Shown piece after piece: positions 1-6,191 of a stretch of 6,191 nucleotides of DNA; position 1 is the first letter of the stretch, and every line of letters begins with the position of its first letter. Made by a program: the position numbers and the translations under genes. The notes below the pieces were generated by a model, which worked only from the letters and a program-made list of their open reading frames with translations, was not told the origin of the DNA and ran no database searches. Source of the DNA: an uncultured Clostridia bacterium (GTDB taxonomy: Bacteria; Bacillota_A; Clostridia; UMGS1840; HGM11507); assembly GCA_934403665.1 (NCBI GenBank), contig CAKRUL010000093.1:1-6191 (forward strand), read 5' to 3'.

Positions 1-581
1 AAGTGGAGGTTCGGTTTGTCGACCTGAATGCACCGATTATCGATTACACAGACAGCTATAACGGCAACCGCAATATCTTTGTCAATGCAGGAGAATTTGA
101 CAAAACGCTGTTTGAAAAGGTCACGGCGAATGATGAGGAATCCGGCATTGCATCCTTTGGAATTGAATATCCGGATGATTTTGATGCAAACGTTCCGGGA
201 AAATATGATGTGAAATTCACGGCGACAGACAATGCAGGAAACACCTCGGTGCTGACCCGCCGGATTCAGGTGATCAGTCCGGAGGATGTGTTTGCAGCGA
301 TAAACGGCGCTATTCTTATCCCGAACGAGCAGGCAACCTTTATGCTCGGCGAAAAGCTTGAACTTTCCTTTATGAATGCGGACAAAGCGGGAGACAAGGT
401 TTCTTACGCCTTCGTAAAGGGATACTATAACGGAGCGCAGATGAAGGGAAAACCGACCAAGACGCTCACTTCAGCCAATCAGAAAATACAGCTGGAACCG
501 AAAGAGGCGGGGATGTACACCTTGTTTGTGCAGACAGAAGACCGCAGCATGATGGTTATGTATGTGTTTATTGCAGGATAA
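1..581 (+). CDS. C-terminal part of a large secreted Ig-like domain protein (5' partial)
   Basis: This is the 3' end of a gene that begins upstream of the window. The frame is already open at the left edge; a GTG at 3 could be read as a start, but it has no ribosome-binding site and no signal peptide follows, and the sequence starts inside a β-strand. Counting that GTG as residue 1, residues 6-91 form a bacterial Ig-like/HYR or DUF5011-type domain: an 'NAPII' opening, an 'NVPGKYDV' strand, and the 'ATDNAGN' signature. Residues 96-192 form a second β-rich module with 'GYYNGAQMK' and 'GMYTLFVQTEDR', ending in FIAG just before the TAA. There is no LPXTG motif, hydrophobic tail or SLH repeat at the C-terminus, so any anchor must lie upstream. 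The role is probably structural or adhesive at the cell surface; no enzyme motif is visible. The preceding codon is NAA, so an upstream TAA cannot be formally excluded. Confidence 0.85.
   Translation, partial: VEVRFVDLNAPIIDYTDSYNGNRNIFVNAGEFDKTLFEKVTANDEESGIASFGIEYPDDFDANVPGKYDVKFTATDNAGNTSVLTRRIQVISPEDVFAAINGAILIPNEQATFMLGEKLELSFMNADKAGDKVSYAFVKGYYNGAQMKGKPTKTLTSANQKIQLEPKEAGMYTLFVQTEDRSMMVMYVFIAG
30..275 (+). other. Bacterial Ig-like (HYR/DUF5011-type) domain in the upstream protein
   Basis: Residues 10-91 counted from the codon at 3. The pattern is typical of Ig-like repeats in Firmicutes surface proteins: 'APII' at the domain boundary, a 'FDKTLFEKVTANDEESG' segment where the repeat usually carries an aspartate-rich turn, 'VPGKYDVKFTATDNAGN' in the last strands, then 'RRIQV' as the closing strand. 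Such domains act as spacers or binding units. The exact Pfam family is inferred from pattern memory and was not searched. Confidence 0.7.
288..578 (+). other. C-terminal β-module of the upstream protein, family not named
   Basis: Residues 96-192 follow the Ig domain and run to the stop. The stretch starts with 'INGAILIPNEQ', has alternating hydrophobic strands ('KLELSFMNAD', 'VSYAFVKGYY'), then 'GAQMKGK', and closes with 'AGMYTLFVQTEDR' and a final β-strand 'MMVMYVFIAG'. The layout suggests a compact β-sandwich in which an aromatic Gly-x-Tyr-Thr strand precedes an Asp-Arg turn. I recall similar endings in other clostridial giant proteins but cannot give a family name. A terminal position suggests a cap or interaction domain; that is inference. 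Confidence 0.5.
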
Positions 582-586
582 GGAGG
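580..586 (+). promoter_or_regulatory. Strong Shine-Dalgarno site overlapping the upstream stop codon
   Basis: AAGGAGG lies eight bases before the ATG at 595 and shares its first two bases with the TAA at 579-581. It fixes the start of the second gene and places ribosome loading where the upstream gene's translation ends, which fits translational coupling in one transcript. No promoter or terminator hairpin fits in the 13-base gap. Confidence 0.9.
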
Positions 587-594
587 GCATATCA

Positions 595-669
595 ATGAAA
601 AAAATTATATCGCTGATTTTGGTGATGACCCTGTGCATCGGTTTGATTCCAAGCGGTCTTGTGTTTGCA
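595..669 (+). other. Sec signal peptide of the giant protein
   Basis: Residues 1-25: basic start MKK, a hydrophobic core 'IISLILVMTLCIGLI', a helix-breaking 'PSG', and 'VFA' before D26, which fits a signal peptidase I site. Cys14 sits in the hydrophobic core with Leu before it, which does not match a lipobox, so a lipoprotein is unlikely. Confidence 0.9.
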
Positions 670-3600
670 GACGGCCGCCAAAGCGTGGACAACGGCTATA
701 TTATGGTGACTTCCAGTGCCGACGGTTCCGCGTTTGGAATCAACACGCTCAAGGGGATTCCGGCAAAGCGTTTTGATGACAATAAGCCGCTGTTGTATGA
801 TGGGGACGACAAGTTTGCCACCTCATACACAACGGTCCGGATTGTTAAAAATCCAAACGGTACCAATCAGGAAATCCGCGACTATGTTTACGGAAGCTCG
901 AAGGGAACCATGACCACGCTTCCCTTTACCTATCAGCTGGACAGTGAACGGGACGTGATTGAGAGTGTGTGGACGGTTGACGGAGTTGCCGTGAAACAGC
1001 AGTTGATTGTGAACAAGAATACTGCAAGCGCGCACGGCGGTTATGCCAACATCAAGTATACGTATGAGAACAGCAATGCGGAAAGTGTCGGTGTCGGCGT
1101 CCGCATTCTGCTCGATACCAAGATTGCAGATAACGATGCAGGACAGTTCTATAAAAACGGCGGAACCGCCCCCATCACAAAGGAGACGGAGTTCAACGGC
1201 GCGAATGTGCCGGAATGGTATTCCATCTCGGACAGCACAACCTATTCGACCACGACCGCATACGGCCTTTTGAAGCATGACTCAATGCAGCGTTTGCCGG
1301 ACACTCTTCAGCTGGCACACTGGTATAATCTTGCGAACACGCTTTGGGATTATGACGTGAATTCCAGTCTCAACTTTGATGACTATTATAATGAGTATCA
1401 GTATCCGGACAGCGCGGTTTCCATTCGGTTTAACCCCGAACTGGTCAACAGCGGCGCAAACGGTTCGGTGGATACCATGTATGGAATCGGCGAACTCAAC
1501 GGGATGGAATCTACCTCGGATTACTGTGTGATGACCGTTACCCAGAAAGAACTTTTGAAGGCAAACAGTGACAACACAGGTTATGAAAACAATGGGGAAA
1601 TCACCCTGTATGTTACGGTGGACAATTCGGATCCGGATTCCAAGCAGATTGTCGACGGTCAGCTCAAACTGGTGTTTGAGGATAAACTGCTTGACAATGA
1701 GCTGAATATGATTCAAGAACCGGCATTGTGGGTGCCGACCGAGAAGGAAGAGGACGAGACGATCAGCGTCGGCACCATCAACCGCGGAGAAATCAAACGA
1801 AACATTCCGGTCACCCTGAAAGCACGGCCGGTGTATGAAAAGAACAAAAACAATAAGGATGAGGATGCTCCGGACATCGTTTATGCTCCGAGGGAGGGGT
1901 ATACACTCCGGAAAAGCATCGATACAAGAAAAATCATCTTCCAGCTGACAGGAAACGGAACACCGATTCCGTCGGTTGCCAGCAAGATCGTGACTCTGCC
2001 GTCTCTCGGCGGGACTTCGGTGGATGTCGGCTTTACCGGCATTGATCCGAAAATCATCTACTATGAAGGGTATTCCTATTTCTCGATTCAGGGAGTAGGA
2101 GACAATTTTAACACCCTGACAGACAAATCGAACTGGACGGCATATCTCAAGAACATTGTAACCGGGGAGCGCATCAGCATAGACAGCTTTAACTGCTCGG
2201 TTGACACGGAAAACAAACAACTGGGGCTTCTTGTGGATATGGGAGGCAGACTGGGTGAGTTTGAGCTTACGGTAGAGTTTAAAAGCAATTTGGCACATCT
2301 GGATGCCAGGATATTTTCCGATGCAAACGATCATATTATCACCTCTGCCGATCCGAAATACAAAAACCGCGGATATTCGCTTGCCGTGATTGCAAGAACC
2401 AACGATAAGCGCAATTACGAAATGCGGCTGTTCACTGCGGAGGCAGGTCAAAAACCAATTGAAGATCAGTTCAAAGACTATAAAGAAGAACTGGAAAAAG
2501 CAAAGGGCGAAGTTCTGATGGAAGGCCGCGGCGTTTTCAAGGTGTTATACCGGGAGGGCAAAAGTGCCGAGACCTCGACCAATTCCAATCTTGTGATCAG
2601 CACCGACGCCGCGACAACAAATAAGGACATTATGGGGTTTGAAACGATTCCGGGTTCTGACAATATCAAGCTGAATCGTATTCTGTATTATAACTCCATG
2701 ACGCCGCTGACCTTCAAAGCGGATTTCAGCGGAGATACGCCGACCGTCATGCGCGTGGAAGGCGATGGAGATTTGAGCATTATCAATGCCTCGACCATCT
2801 GGAAACACAAGTTTATGATTCGCATGGTATTATCCGATTTGTATACCTATGAAGAGGGGGACGAGGAAGGCGGACTTTCCGGCACGACTGCACCTCAGCT
2901 TCAATTGCTCGGCGGCGGCTGGCTGCTGCAGAACATGGGCGGATTTATTTTCAACCTGAATTATGGGGAACTCGGCTGTCAGGACGGCAGATATACTATC
3001 AACTTCAGCGGTTCCGTCTCCTTCCCGCTCGGCATGAACAAAGACGACAAAGAGCCGGCGCAGAGCGAAGGAAACACTTCCACCGGGGAAACCCCGACGG
3101 ACACGACACAGCAGGCGGCTGCTTCTCCGCAGGAACAACAGCGATGGAAATGGGCGCGGGCGCAGGGCAGCAGCAGCTGGCAGTCTGCAAGACCCTCCGC
3201 AGGAGCGGGTCAGGAATCCGGCTCTTCGGGCAGCGAGAGCGGAAGCAGCAGCGGCGGAGAAACGACGAACAATGCTGCGGCGGCAGAAAGCAACAGCAAA
3301 AAGCTGTTTAAGGAAGGAAACTCCGCAACCAATTCTCTGGGGTCATTCGGAGACGGCGGTTCTCTCGGAATTTCCGTGGATTCGATTTTGTTCGGCGAAC
3401 ATGAGGATCGGGACGATGACAGCAAGATTGTCACGGGATTTGTCGGACTTGCGGCGAATGTAGAGATTGAATTGCCCTCTTCGGTGTTCCCGGCAGGCGG
3501 TTCTCAAAACAACGATTCCACCATATCGGAGGGCGCATCCAGAGCAAATCCGGTTTCCAATCCGATTGTCAGCGCAGGCAATCACAGGGCAACCACGGCA

Positions 3601-6191
3601 GAAGGTCAGAATCAGAATGCCCTGAATGCAAGAGGAAAAAACAAAGGGCAGATGAATGGGTTCAGCATGGGCGCTTCTGTGAATACCTATGAATTCAATG
3701 CAGGAGTAGACCTTGGCATCGGCATCGGTCCGATCAGTTCCGCTTTCCGGATGAGCCTGGGCGAGACCAACAACGGCAAGATTTGTCTGGACAGCATTTA
3801 TCTTGAAATCAAGGGCTTTGATATTCCGATTGTTCCGGGCGTATCCAGCTTAAAGGGACTCGGCGGAGGAATCAGCGACCTTGCAAGCTCCATCAACTAT
3901 AAAGGGGATGCAAGACCTCCTGTTACCGTAAGCGTCATGGCGGTGTTTGACCTTGTGAAGGTTATGGTGATGCAGGCGGATATGTCGATTTCCGGAAACG
4001 GGCTGACCTTCAGCATTACCGGGGCACCTGCAGGCTTTGATCAGATTAAGTTTGTAGCCAAAGGGGAATTTGACTGGACAACCGGCTTCAGTATGAAGCT
4101 TTCTGGAACGGTCGATTTGTTCTCGGGAATCGTGCTCGGGAACGTGACGCTGGCGCTCACGACAAAGCCGGAATTCTTCATGATGGGCAAAATCAGCGGA
4201 AGTCTGAATATTCCGGGGCTTGGCAAGCTGGCAGGCGTGACGCTTGTCATAACGAATAAGTTTATCGCCGGCGGCGTTAAAATTCTGATCTTCAGCGGCG
4301 GCTTTGTATATTATTATGACAGCAATACCTTCCGGCTATTGCGCGGAAGCGAGATTGATGAGATTGAAGAAATCGATTTGGATTCACCGGAAATGCCTTC
4401 GGCTTCCGGAAGCGGTGGCGGAACCGGTTCACACTCTGCACGGAGAGCGGCACGCTTCCTGGAGGTGATGGAGGTGCCGGATGAGGAAGGGCACATCCAG
4501 CTGATGGGAATCGGCTCGGGAGCAGAGGTTGTCGGCTCCACGGTTGACAGCTTTGTAAGCACTTCCTACCACGCTCCTCTGAGTCTGAACAGCACCACCA
4601 GCCTGACCACAGAGGTCACAAACGACATGATTGAGGGCAAGGACGTTGTTCTGCGTGTTTATTATGAGAGCGACACCGCTCCCGAACTGAAAGTCAGAAA
4701 GCCGGACGGCAATGAATACAGTGTGATTCCGTATGACTATAATCTGACGCAGGACGAAAATAATGCGGCAGGCGCAAATATGCTGCTCAGTGAAAAGGAA
4801 GATCCAGACACCGGCAAAACGAAAAAATATGCTTATATCAACCTTGCCAATTCCGCATTGACTCCGGGTTCCTGGCAAGTGGAGTCCACCAACGGCATTG
4901 CGATAAGCGATTACACGGTTCTGACCATTCCGACCGTTGAGCCGAAGCTCAGTATCGGTTCGGCAGATGTCACAGGAACCACGCTCAATGTCAGCTGGGA
5001 GGCGGACAAAGATGCGAAGGTGAGCGTTGCGCTTGTTCCCTGCAATGACGATGGAACTCCCGTGATCGAATCGTTTACGGACAACGAAGGAAATCTGGTT
5101 CAAAATGAACATCCGGGGTATATCGTTACAGGCAACGAAAAAGGTTCCGGCACGAAGAATATTCCGCTGGAGATTCCCTCCGGACAGTATATTGTGCGCA
5201 TCGATTCTATCTTGAACAACAGTATGTTTAAGAGTGCATACACACAGAATCCCATGCAGTATGTCAACCCCAAAACACTGAAAGTTCCGGAAAATTTCCG
5301 GGCATGGGCAGGCGGCGACGGACGCATTGACGTTTCCTCCGATGTTCCCGAGCATGCAACGGGCATACAGTTTAAGGTTTACAAAAAGCTGAGCAACGGC
5401 AGCCTTGAGCTTCTGCCAGCGATCGGCGGATATGTCGGCGACACTGAAAAACAGGGCAGCATCACAAGCTATTTCAAGGGAAGCAATACCATTGTCGACG
5501 AAAACGGCGTGCCGCAGAAAACGTCTTCCATTGTTCCGGGAGAAACGTATTATGTGGAGGCATACGCAGTGAATACGAACGAGGGAAGCGGCTATTTCAG
5601 CAGTCCTATTGTTCGGAGTGAAGAAGTCACGGTTCCTGTTCCGACACCGCCGGAAGCAGATGTCACCATCGTGTCTTACGATGCGAAGAACAGAACCGAC
5701 AGCAAAAATATTGCGTATCTGCAGGCGAGAAGTTCCAATGTGCTGATTGAATATGACATCAAGAATTTCGGAACGGCGCCGAATGATGAAGTGACCGTCC
5801 GGTTTGATATTGATGAGAAGCAATACGGAAGCGAACTGGTAAACAATTCCGCAACCGGCGGAAAAGGCTATGCGGCGTTCGAGCTCTCGGACGGAGACCA
5901 TATCGTTGAAGTCGTGTTTATCAATAAAGCGGGCGATGTGACCGTTGAGACCAAAAAGTTCTCTGTGGACACGATTCCCGCCGATATCAAGATCGAATAT
6001 CCGCAGAACGGAAGCTTCTTTGATCCGTCCGTTGGCATCCCGATCAGACTGACAACGGATGACAGTGTCACGATCGATGTGTATCTCGATCAAAACCAGG
6101 TGGTTGCGGGACAGTACATCAAAAATGCAGACGGCTTGTTTGAAGAGACCATCAAAGTGCCGAATCCTGCCTATTCGCATGAGGTGCGGAT
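595..6191 (+). CDS. Giant secreted multi-domain β-sandwich surface protein (3' partial)
   Basis: The frame from the ATG at 595 has no stop through 6191, giving at least 1865 residues. The start is set by AAGGAGG eight bases upstream and by a Sec signal peptide at residues 1-25 (cleavage after VFA). The order is: N-terminal β-domain 30-303; β-sandwich 309-412; IPT/TIG-like 486-570; β-rich 620-765; glycine-rich β-core 767-1248, cut by linkers at 815-907 and 963-1021; charged linker 1252-1302; β-sandwich 1303-1445; FN3-like 1449-1561 and 1563-1682; Ig/CARDB-like from 1686. Only five cysteines occur after the signal peptide (311, 534, 795, 1064, 1483), so disulfide stabilisation is not prominent. 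No hydrolase motif, transmembrane segment or anchor is seen; the C-terminus is outside the window. It probably shares a transcript with the upstream Ig-like gene, and the two may form one envelope structure. Function is unknown; a structural or adhesive surface role is inferred from architecture. Codon use avoids TTA, CTA and TCA, which leaves long open antisense frames. Confidence 0.93.
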   Translation, partial: MKKIISLILVMTLCIGLIPSGLVFADGRQSVDNGYIMVTSSADGSAFGINTLKGIPAKRFDDNKPLLYDGDDKFATSYTTVRIVKNPNGTNQEIRDYVYGSSKGTMTTLPFTYQLDSERDVIESVWTVDGVAVKQQLIVNKNTASAHGGYANIKYTYENSNAESVGVGVRILLDTKIADNDAGQFYKNGGTAPITKETEFNGANVPEWYSISDSTTYSTTTAYGLLKHDSMQRLPDTLQLAHWYNLANTLWDYDVNSSLNFDDYYNEYQYPDSAVSIRFNPELVNSGANGSVDTMYGIGELNGMESTSDYCVMTVTQKELLKANSDNTGYENNGEITLYVTVDNSDPDSKQIVDGQLKLVFEDKLLDNELNMIQEPALWVPTEKEEDETISVGTINRGEIKRNIPVTLKARPVYEKNKNNKDEDAPDIVYAPREGYTLRKSIDTRKIIFQLTGNGTPIPSVASKIVTLPSLGGTSVDVGFTGIDPKIIYYEGYSYFSIQGVGDNFNTLTDKSNWTAYLKNIVTGERISIDSFNCSVDTENKQLGLLVDMGGRLGEFELTVEFKSNLAHLDARIFSDANDHIITSADPKYKNRGYSLAVIARTNDKRNYEMRLFTAEAGQKPIEDQFKDYKEELEKAKGEVLMEGRGVFKVLYREGKSAETSTNSNLVISTDAATTNKDIMGFETIPGSDNIKLNRILYYNSMTPLTFKADFSGDTPTVMRVEGDGDLSIINASTIWKHKFMIRMVLSDLYTYEEGDEEGGLSGTTAPQLQLLGGGWLLQNMGGFIFNLNYGELGCQDGRYTINFSGSVSFPLGMNKDDKEPAQSEGNTSTGETPTDTTQQAAASPQEQQRWKWARAQGSSSWQSARPSAGAGQESGSSGSESGSSSGGETTNNAAAAESNSKKLFKEGNSATNSLGSFGDGGSLGISVDSILFGEHEDRDDDSKIVTGFVGLAANVEIELPSSVFPAGGSQNNDSTISEGASRANPVSNPIVSAGNHRATTAEGQNQNALNARGKNKGQMNGFSMGASVNTYEFNAGVDLGIGIGPISSAFRMSLGETNNGKICLDSIYLEIKGFDIPIVPGVSSLKGLGGGISDLASSINYKGDARPPVTVSVMAVFDLVKVMVMQADMSISGNGLTFSITGAPAGFDQIKFVAKGEFDWTTGFSMKLSGTVDLFSGIVLGNVTLALTTKPEFFMMGKISGSLNIPGLGKLAGVTLVITNKFIAGGVKILIFSGGFVYYYDSNTFRLLRGSEIDEIEEIDLDSPEMPSASGSGGGTGSHSARRAARFLEVMEVPDEEGHIQLMGIGSGAEVVGSTVDSFVSTSYHAPLSLNSTTSLTTEVTNDMIEGKDVVLRVYYESDTAPELKVRKPDGNEYSVIPYDYNLTQDENNAAGANMLLSEKEDPDTGKTKKYAYINLANSALTPGSWQVESTNGIAISDYTVLTIPTVEPKLSIGSADVTGTTLNVSWEADKDAKVSVALVPCNDDGTPVIESFTDNEGNLVQNEHPGYIVTGNEKGSGTKNIPLEIPSGQYIVRIDSILNNSMFKSAYTQNPMQYVNPKTLKVPENFRAWAGGDGRIDVSSDVPEHATGIQFKVYKKLSNGSLELLPAIGGYVGDTEKQGSITSYFKGSNTIVDENGVPQKTSSIVPGETYYVEAYAVNTNEGSGYFSSPIVRSEEVTVPVPTPPEADVTIVSYDAKNRTDSKNIAYLQARSSNVLIEYDIKNFGTAPNDEVTVRFDIDEKQYGSELVNNSATGGKGYAAFELSDGDHIVEVVFINKAGDVTVETKKFSVDTIPADIKIEYPQNGSFFDPSVGIPIRLTTDDSVTIDVYLDQNQVVAGQYIKNADGLFEETIKVPNPAYSHEVR
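682..1503 (+). other. N-terminal β-domain with TTVRI and RILLDT-ND motifs
   Basis: Residues about 30-303 of the giant protein. Visible motifs are 'SYTTVRI' (77-83), 'DYVYG' (96-100), 'VWTVDGVAVKQQL' (from 165 bases before the next motif), 'VGVRILLDTKIADNDAGQF' (167-185), 'VPEWY' (205-209), an aromatic 'WYNLANTLWDY' (243-253) and a closing 'YGIGELNG' (296-303). The long antiparallel strands and the order of motifs recall a galactose-mutarotase-like supersandwich fold, as found at the N-terminus of other large clostridial secreted proteins. That comparison rests on memory and pattern. No catalytic pair can be assigned, so carbohydrate binding is only a possibility. Confidence 0.5.
1519..1830 (+). 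other. β-sandwich domain after the N-terminal module
   Basis: Residues about 309-412. The sequence runs 'EITLYVTVDNSDPDSKQ', 'GQLKLVFEDKLL', then 'ISVGTINRGEIKRNIPVTLKA'. This resembles CARDB/DUF11-type domains, in which a strand with a 'V-N' turn is followed by a 'G-I-x-x-G' strand and a closing 'V-L-K-A' strand. Such domains are usually spacers in surface proteins. It is followed by a lysine, asparagine and aspartate-rich turn (416-425). Confidence 0.45.
2050..2304 (+). other. IPT/TIG-like segment
   Basis: Residues about 486-570. 'YFSIQGVGDNFN' matches the 'v-I-x-G-x-x-F' opening of IPT/TIG domains, followed by 'WTAYLKNIVTGE', an 'LGLLVDMG' strand and the 'GEFELTVEF' closing strand, where the family normally has 'G-x-Y-x-L-x-V'. 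IPT domains are Ig-like folds in cell-surface proteins. The match is by pattern only. Confidence 0.5.
3037..3315 (+). other. Low-complexity linker with a tryptophan/arginine patch
   Basis: Residues about 815-907 are rich in Ser, Gly, Gln, Thr, Ala and Glu, ending in Ser-Gly runs and an Ala-4 run, and are probably disordered. Inside it, residues 850-868 ('RWKWARAQGSSSWQSARPS') are basic and hold three Trp, unlike the acidic rest. The line at 3121-3180 has 40 G or C in 60 bases against 24 in 60 at 2101-2160. The frame stays open throughout. Confidence 0.75.
3481..3657 (+). other. Second low-complexity linker, Asn/Ser/Gln-rich
   Basis: Residues about 963-1021 hold 'GGSQNNDSTISEGASRANP' and 'EGQNQNALNARGKNKGQMN', with almost no aromatic or long hydrophobic stretch. 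It separates two β blocks that look like one module, so it may be a surface loop rather than a domain boundary. Confidence 0.65.
4348..4500 (+). other. Charged linker: acidic cluster, Ser-Gly run, dibasic site
   Basis: Residues about 1252-1302. An acidic run ('SEIDEIEEIDLDSPEM') is followed by a Ser-Gly flexible stretch, then 'HSARRAARF' and an acidic 'EVMEVPDEEGH'. It marks the junction between the β-core and the C-terminal β-sandwich repeats. The exposed basic stretch could be protease-sensitive; that is inference. Confidence 0.6.
4501..4929 (+). other. β-sandwich domain before the FN3 repeats
   Basis: Residues about 1303-1445. Strands include 'KDVVLRVYYES', 'PELKVRKPDGNEYSVIPYD' and 'LTPGSWQVEST', ending in 'YTVLTIP'. 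The 'L-x-V-x-x-P-D-G' strand with a later 'P-G-x-W-x-V' strand is common in PPC-like and vWA-associated β-sandwiches of secreted proteins. The family cannot be named with certainty. Confidence 0.45.
4939..5277 (+). other. Fibronectin type III-like domain 1
   Basis: Residues about 1449-1561. It opens with 'PKLSIGSADV', has 'TLNVSWEAD' with the core Trp at 1468, and a late strand 'IPSGQYIVRID'. It is less regular than the next domain and could instead be a divergent Ig-like sandwich. Confidence 0.5.
5281..5640 (+). other. Fibronectin type III-like domain 2
   Basis: Residues about 1563-1682. The pattern is 'VPENFRAWAGGDGRIDVSS', 'GIQFKVYKK', and 'VPGETYYVEAYAVNTNEGSG', which matches the FN3 order of opening Pro, B strand, 'Y-x-V-Y' C strand and 'L-x-P-G-x-x-Y-x-x-x-x-A-V-N' F strand. 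The B-strand Trp position is Val-Ser-Ser here. Followed by a Pro-Thr-Pro-Pro hinge. Confidence 0.65.
5650..6189 (+). other. CARDB/Ig-like domains, the last one cut by the window edge
   Basis: Residues 1686-1792 have 'VLIEYDIKNFGTAPNDEV' (CARDB-like 'N-x-G' turn), then 'LSDGDHIVEVVFINKAGD' and 'KKFSVDT', the closing pattern of bacterial Ig-like repeats. From 1795, 'ADIKIEYPQNGSFFDP' opens a second repeat, which continues to the edge. More repeats and any anchor would be expected to the right. Confidence 0.6.

Larger units (their letters stand above)
2893..4338 (+). other. Hydrophobic glycine-rich β-core with GLGGG motif, interrupted twice
   Basis: Residues about 767-1248. Three blocks share alternating hydrophobic and polar strands rich in glycine: 767-814 ('LQLLGGGWLLQNMGGFIFNL'), 917-962 ('TGFVGLAANVEIELP'), and 1022-1248. 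The last block holds 'IPIVPGVSSLKGLGGGISDL' (GLGGG at 1088-1092), 'FSITGAPAGFDQIKF', 'EFDWTTGFSMKLSG', 'GIVLGNVTLALT', 'MGKISGSLNIPGLGKLAG' and 'GFVYYYD'. The pattern fits a long β-sheet, β-solenoid or barrel rather than Ig repeats. I recall similar blocks in other clostridial giant proteins, but know no named family. No transmembrane helix is visible. Confidence 0.55.

Noticed and set aside
3..5. GTG at position 3 as a genuine start codon
   Set aside because: There is no upstream sequence to hold a ribosome-binding site, no signal peptide follows, and the translation starts within a β-strand just before an Ig-like domain. A truncated larger gene is the better reading.
595..669. Lipoprotein signal at Cys14 of the giant protein
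   Set aside because: The residues before the Cys are M-T-L, and Leu at -1 does not fit a lipobox. A better signal peptidase I site (VFA) follows eleven residues later.
1282..2451. A 389-codon open reading frame on the minus strand
   Set aside because: Same codon-opposed phase as the other antisense frame, ending opposite the sense TCA at 1282. There is no credible ribosome-binding site or domain, and it lies inside well-supported sense coding sequence.
3225..3290. Ser-Gly and Ala codon runs as a DNA repeat or recombination site
   Set aside because: The AGC/GGC-rich stretch is irregular at the DNA level, stays in frame and is explained by a low-complexity protein linker.
4429..6180. A 583-codon open reading frame on the minus strand
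   Set aside because: Its codons are exactly opposite the sense codons of the giant gene. It stays open because the sense strand lacks TTA, CTA and TCA here, and it ends at the sense TCA at 4429. The translation is rich in Arg, Ile, Cys and His with no recognisable domain, while the sense frame has clear FN3 and Ig patterns.

Overview
The window is almost entirely plus-strand coding sequence: two adjacent genes for very large secreted, multi-domain β-sandwich proteins, neither complete here. The first gene is present only as its 3' end (positions 1-581). The second starts at 595 and stays open, with no in-frame stop, to the right edge (at least 1865 codons). The evidence points to a Gram-positive anaerobe of the Clostridia: a strong AAGGAGG ribosome-binding site, a short Lys-Lys Sec signal peptide, moderate GC content, very few cysteines in the mature protein, and giant surface proteins built from Ig-like and fibronectin-like modules. 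Nothing in the window fixes a genus.

Layout. Positions 1-581 encode an Ig-like domain followed by a distinct C-terminal β-module ending the upstream protein. The stop codon is embedded in the ribosome-binding site of the next gene, and only 13 bases separate the two coding regions, so they very probably share a transcript. The second protein reads in order: signal peptide (residues 1-25); large N-terminal β-domain (about 30-303); β-sandwich (about 309-412); an IPT/TIG-like segment (about 486-570); a further β-rich stretch (about 620-765); a hydrophobic, glycine-rich β-core (about 767-1248) broken by two low-complexity linkers; an acidic then basic linker (about 1252-1302); a β-sandwich (about 1303-1445); two fibronectin type III-like domains (about 1449-1682); and at least two Ig/CARDB-like domains (1686 to the edge).

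Function. Both products look like cell-envelope or extracellular proteins. No catalytic motif, sortase signal or SLH anchor is visible in the part shown, and both ends that would show anchoring (the N-terminus of the first protein and the C-terminus of the second) lie outside the window. The conserved-looking β-core with a GLGGG motif is the most interesting part and is the best candidate for an undescribed structural module. No RNA gene, mobile element, CRISPR array, promoter or terminator was found. Two long antisense reading frames are explained as codon-usage shadows.
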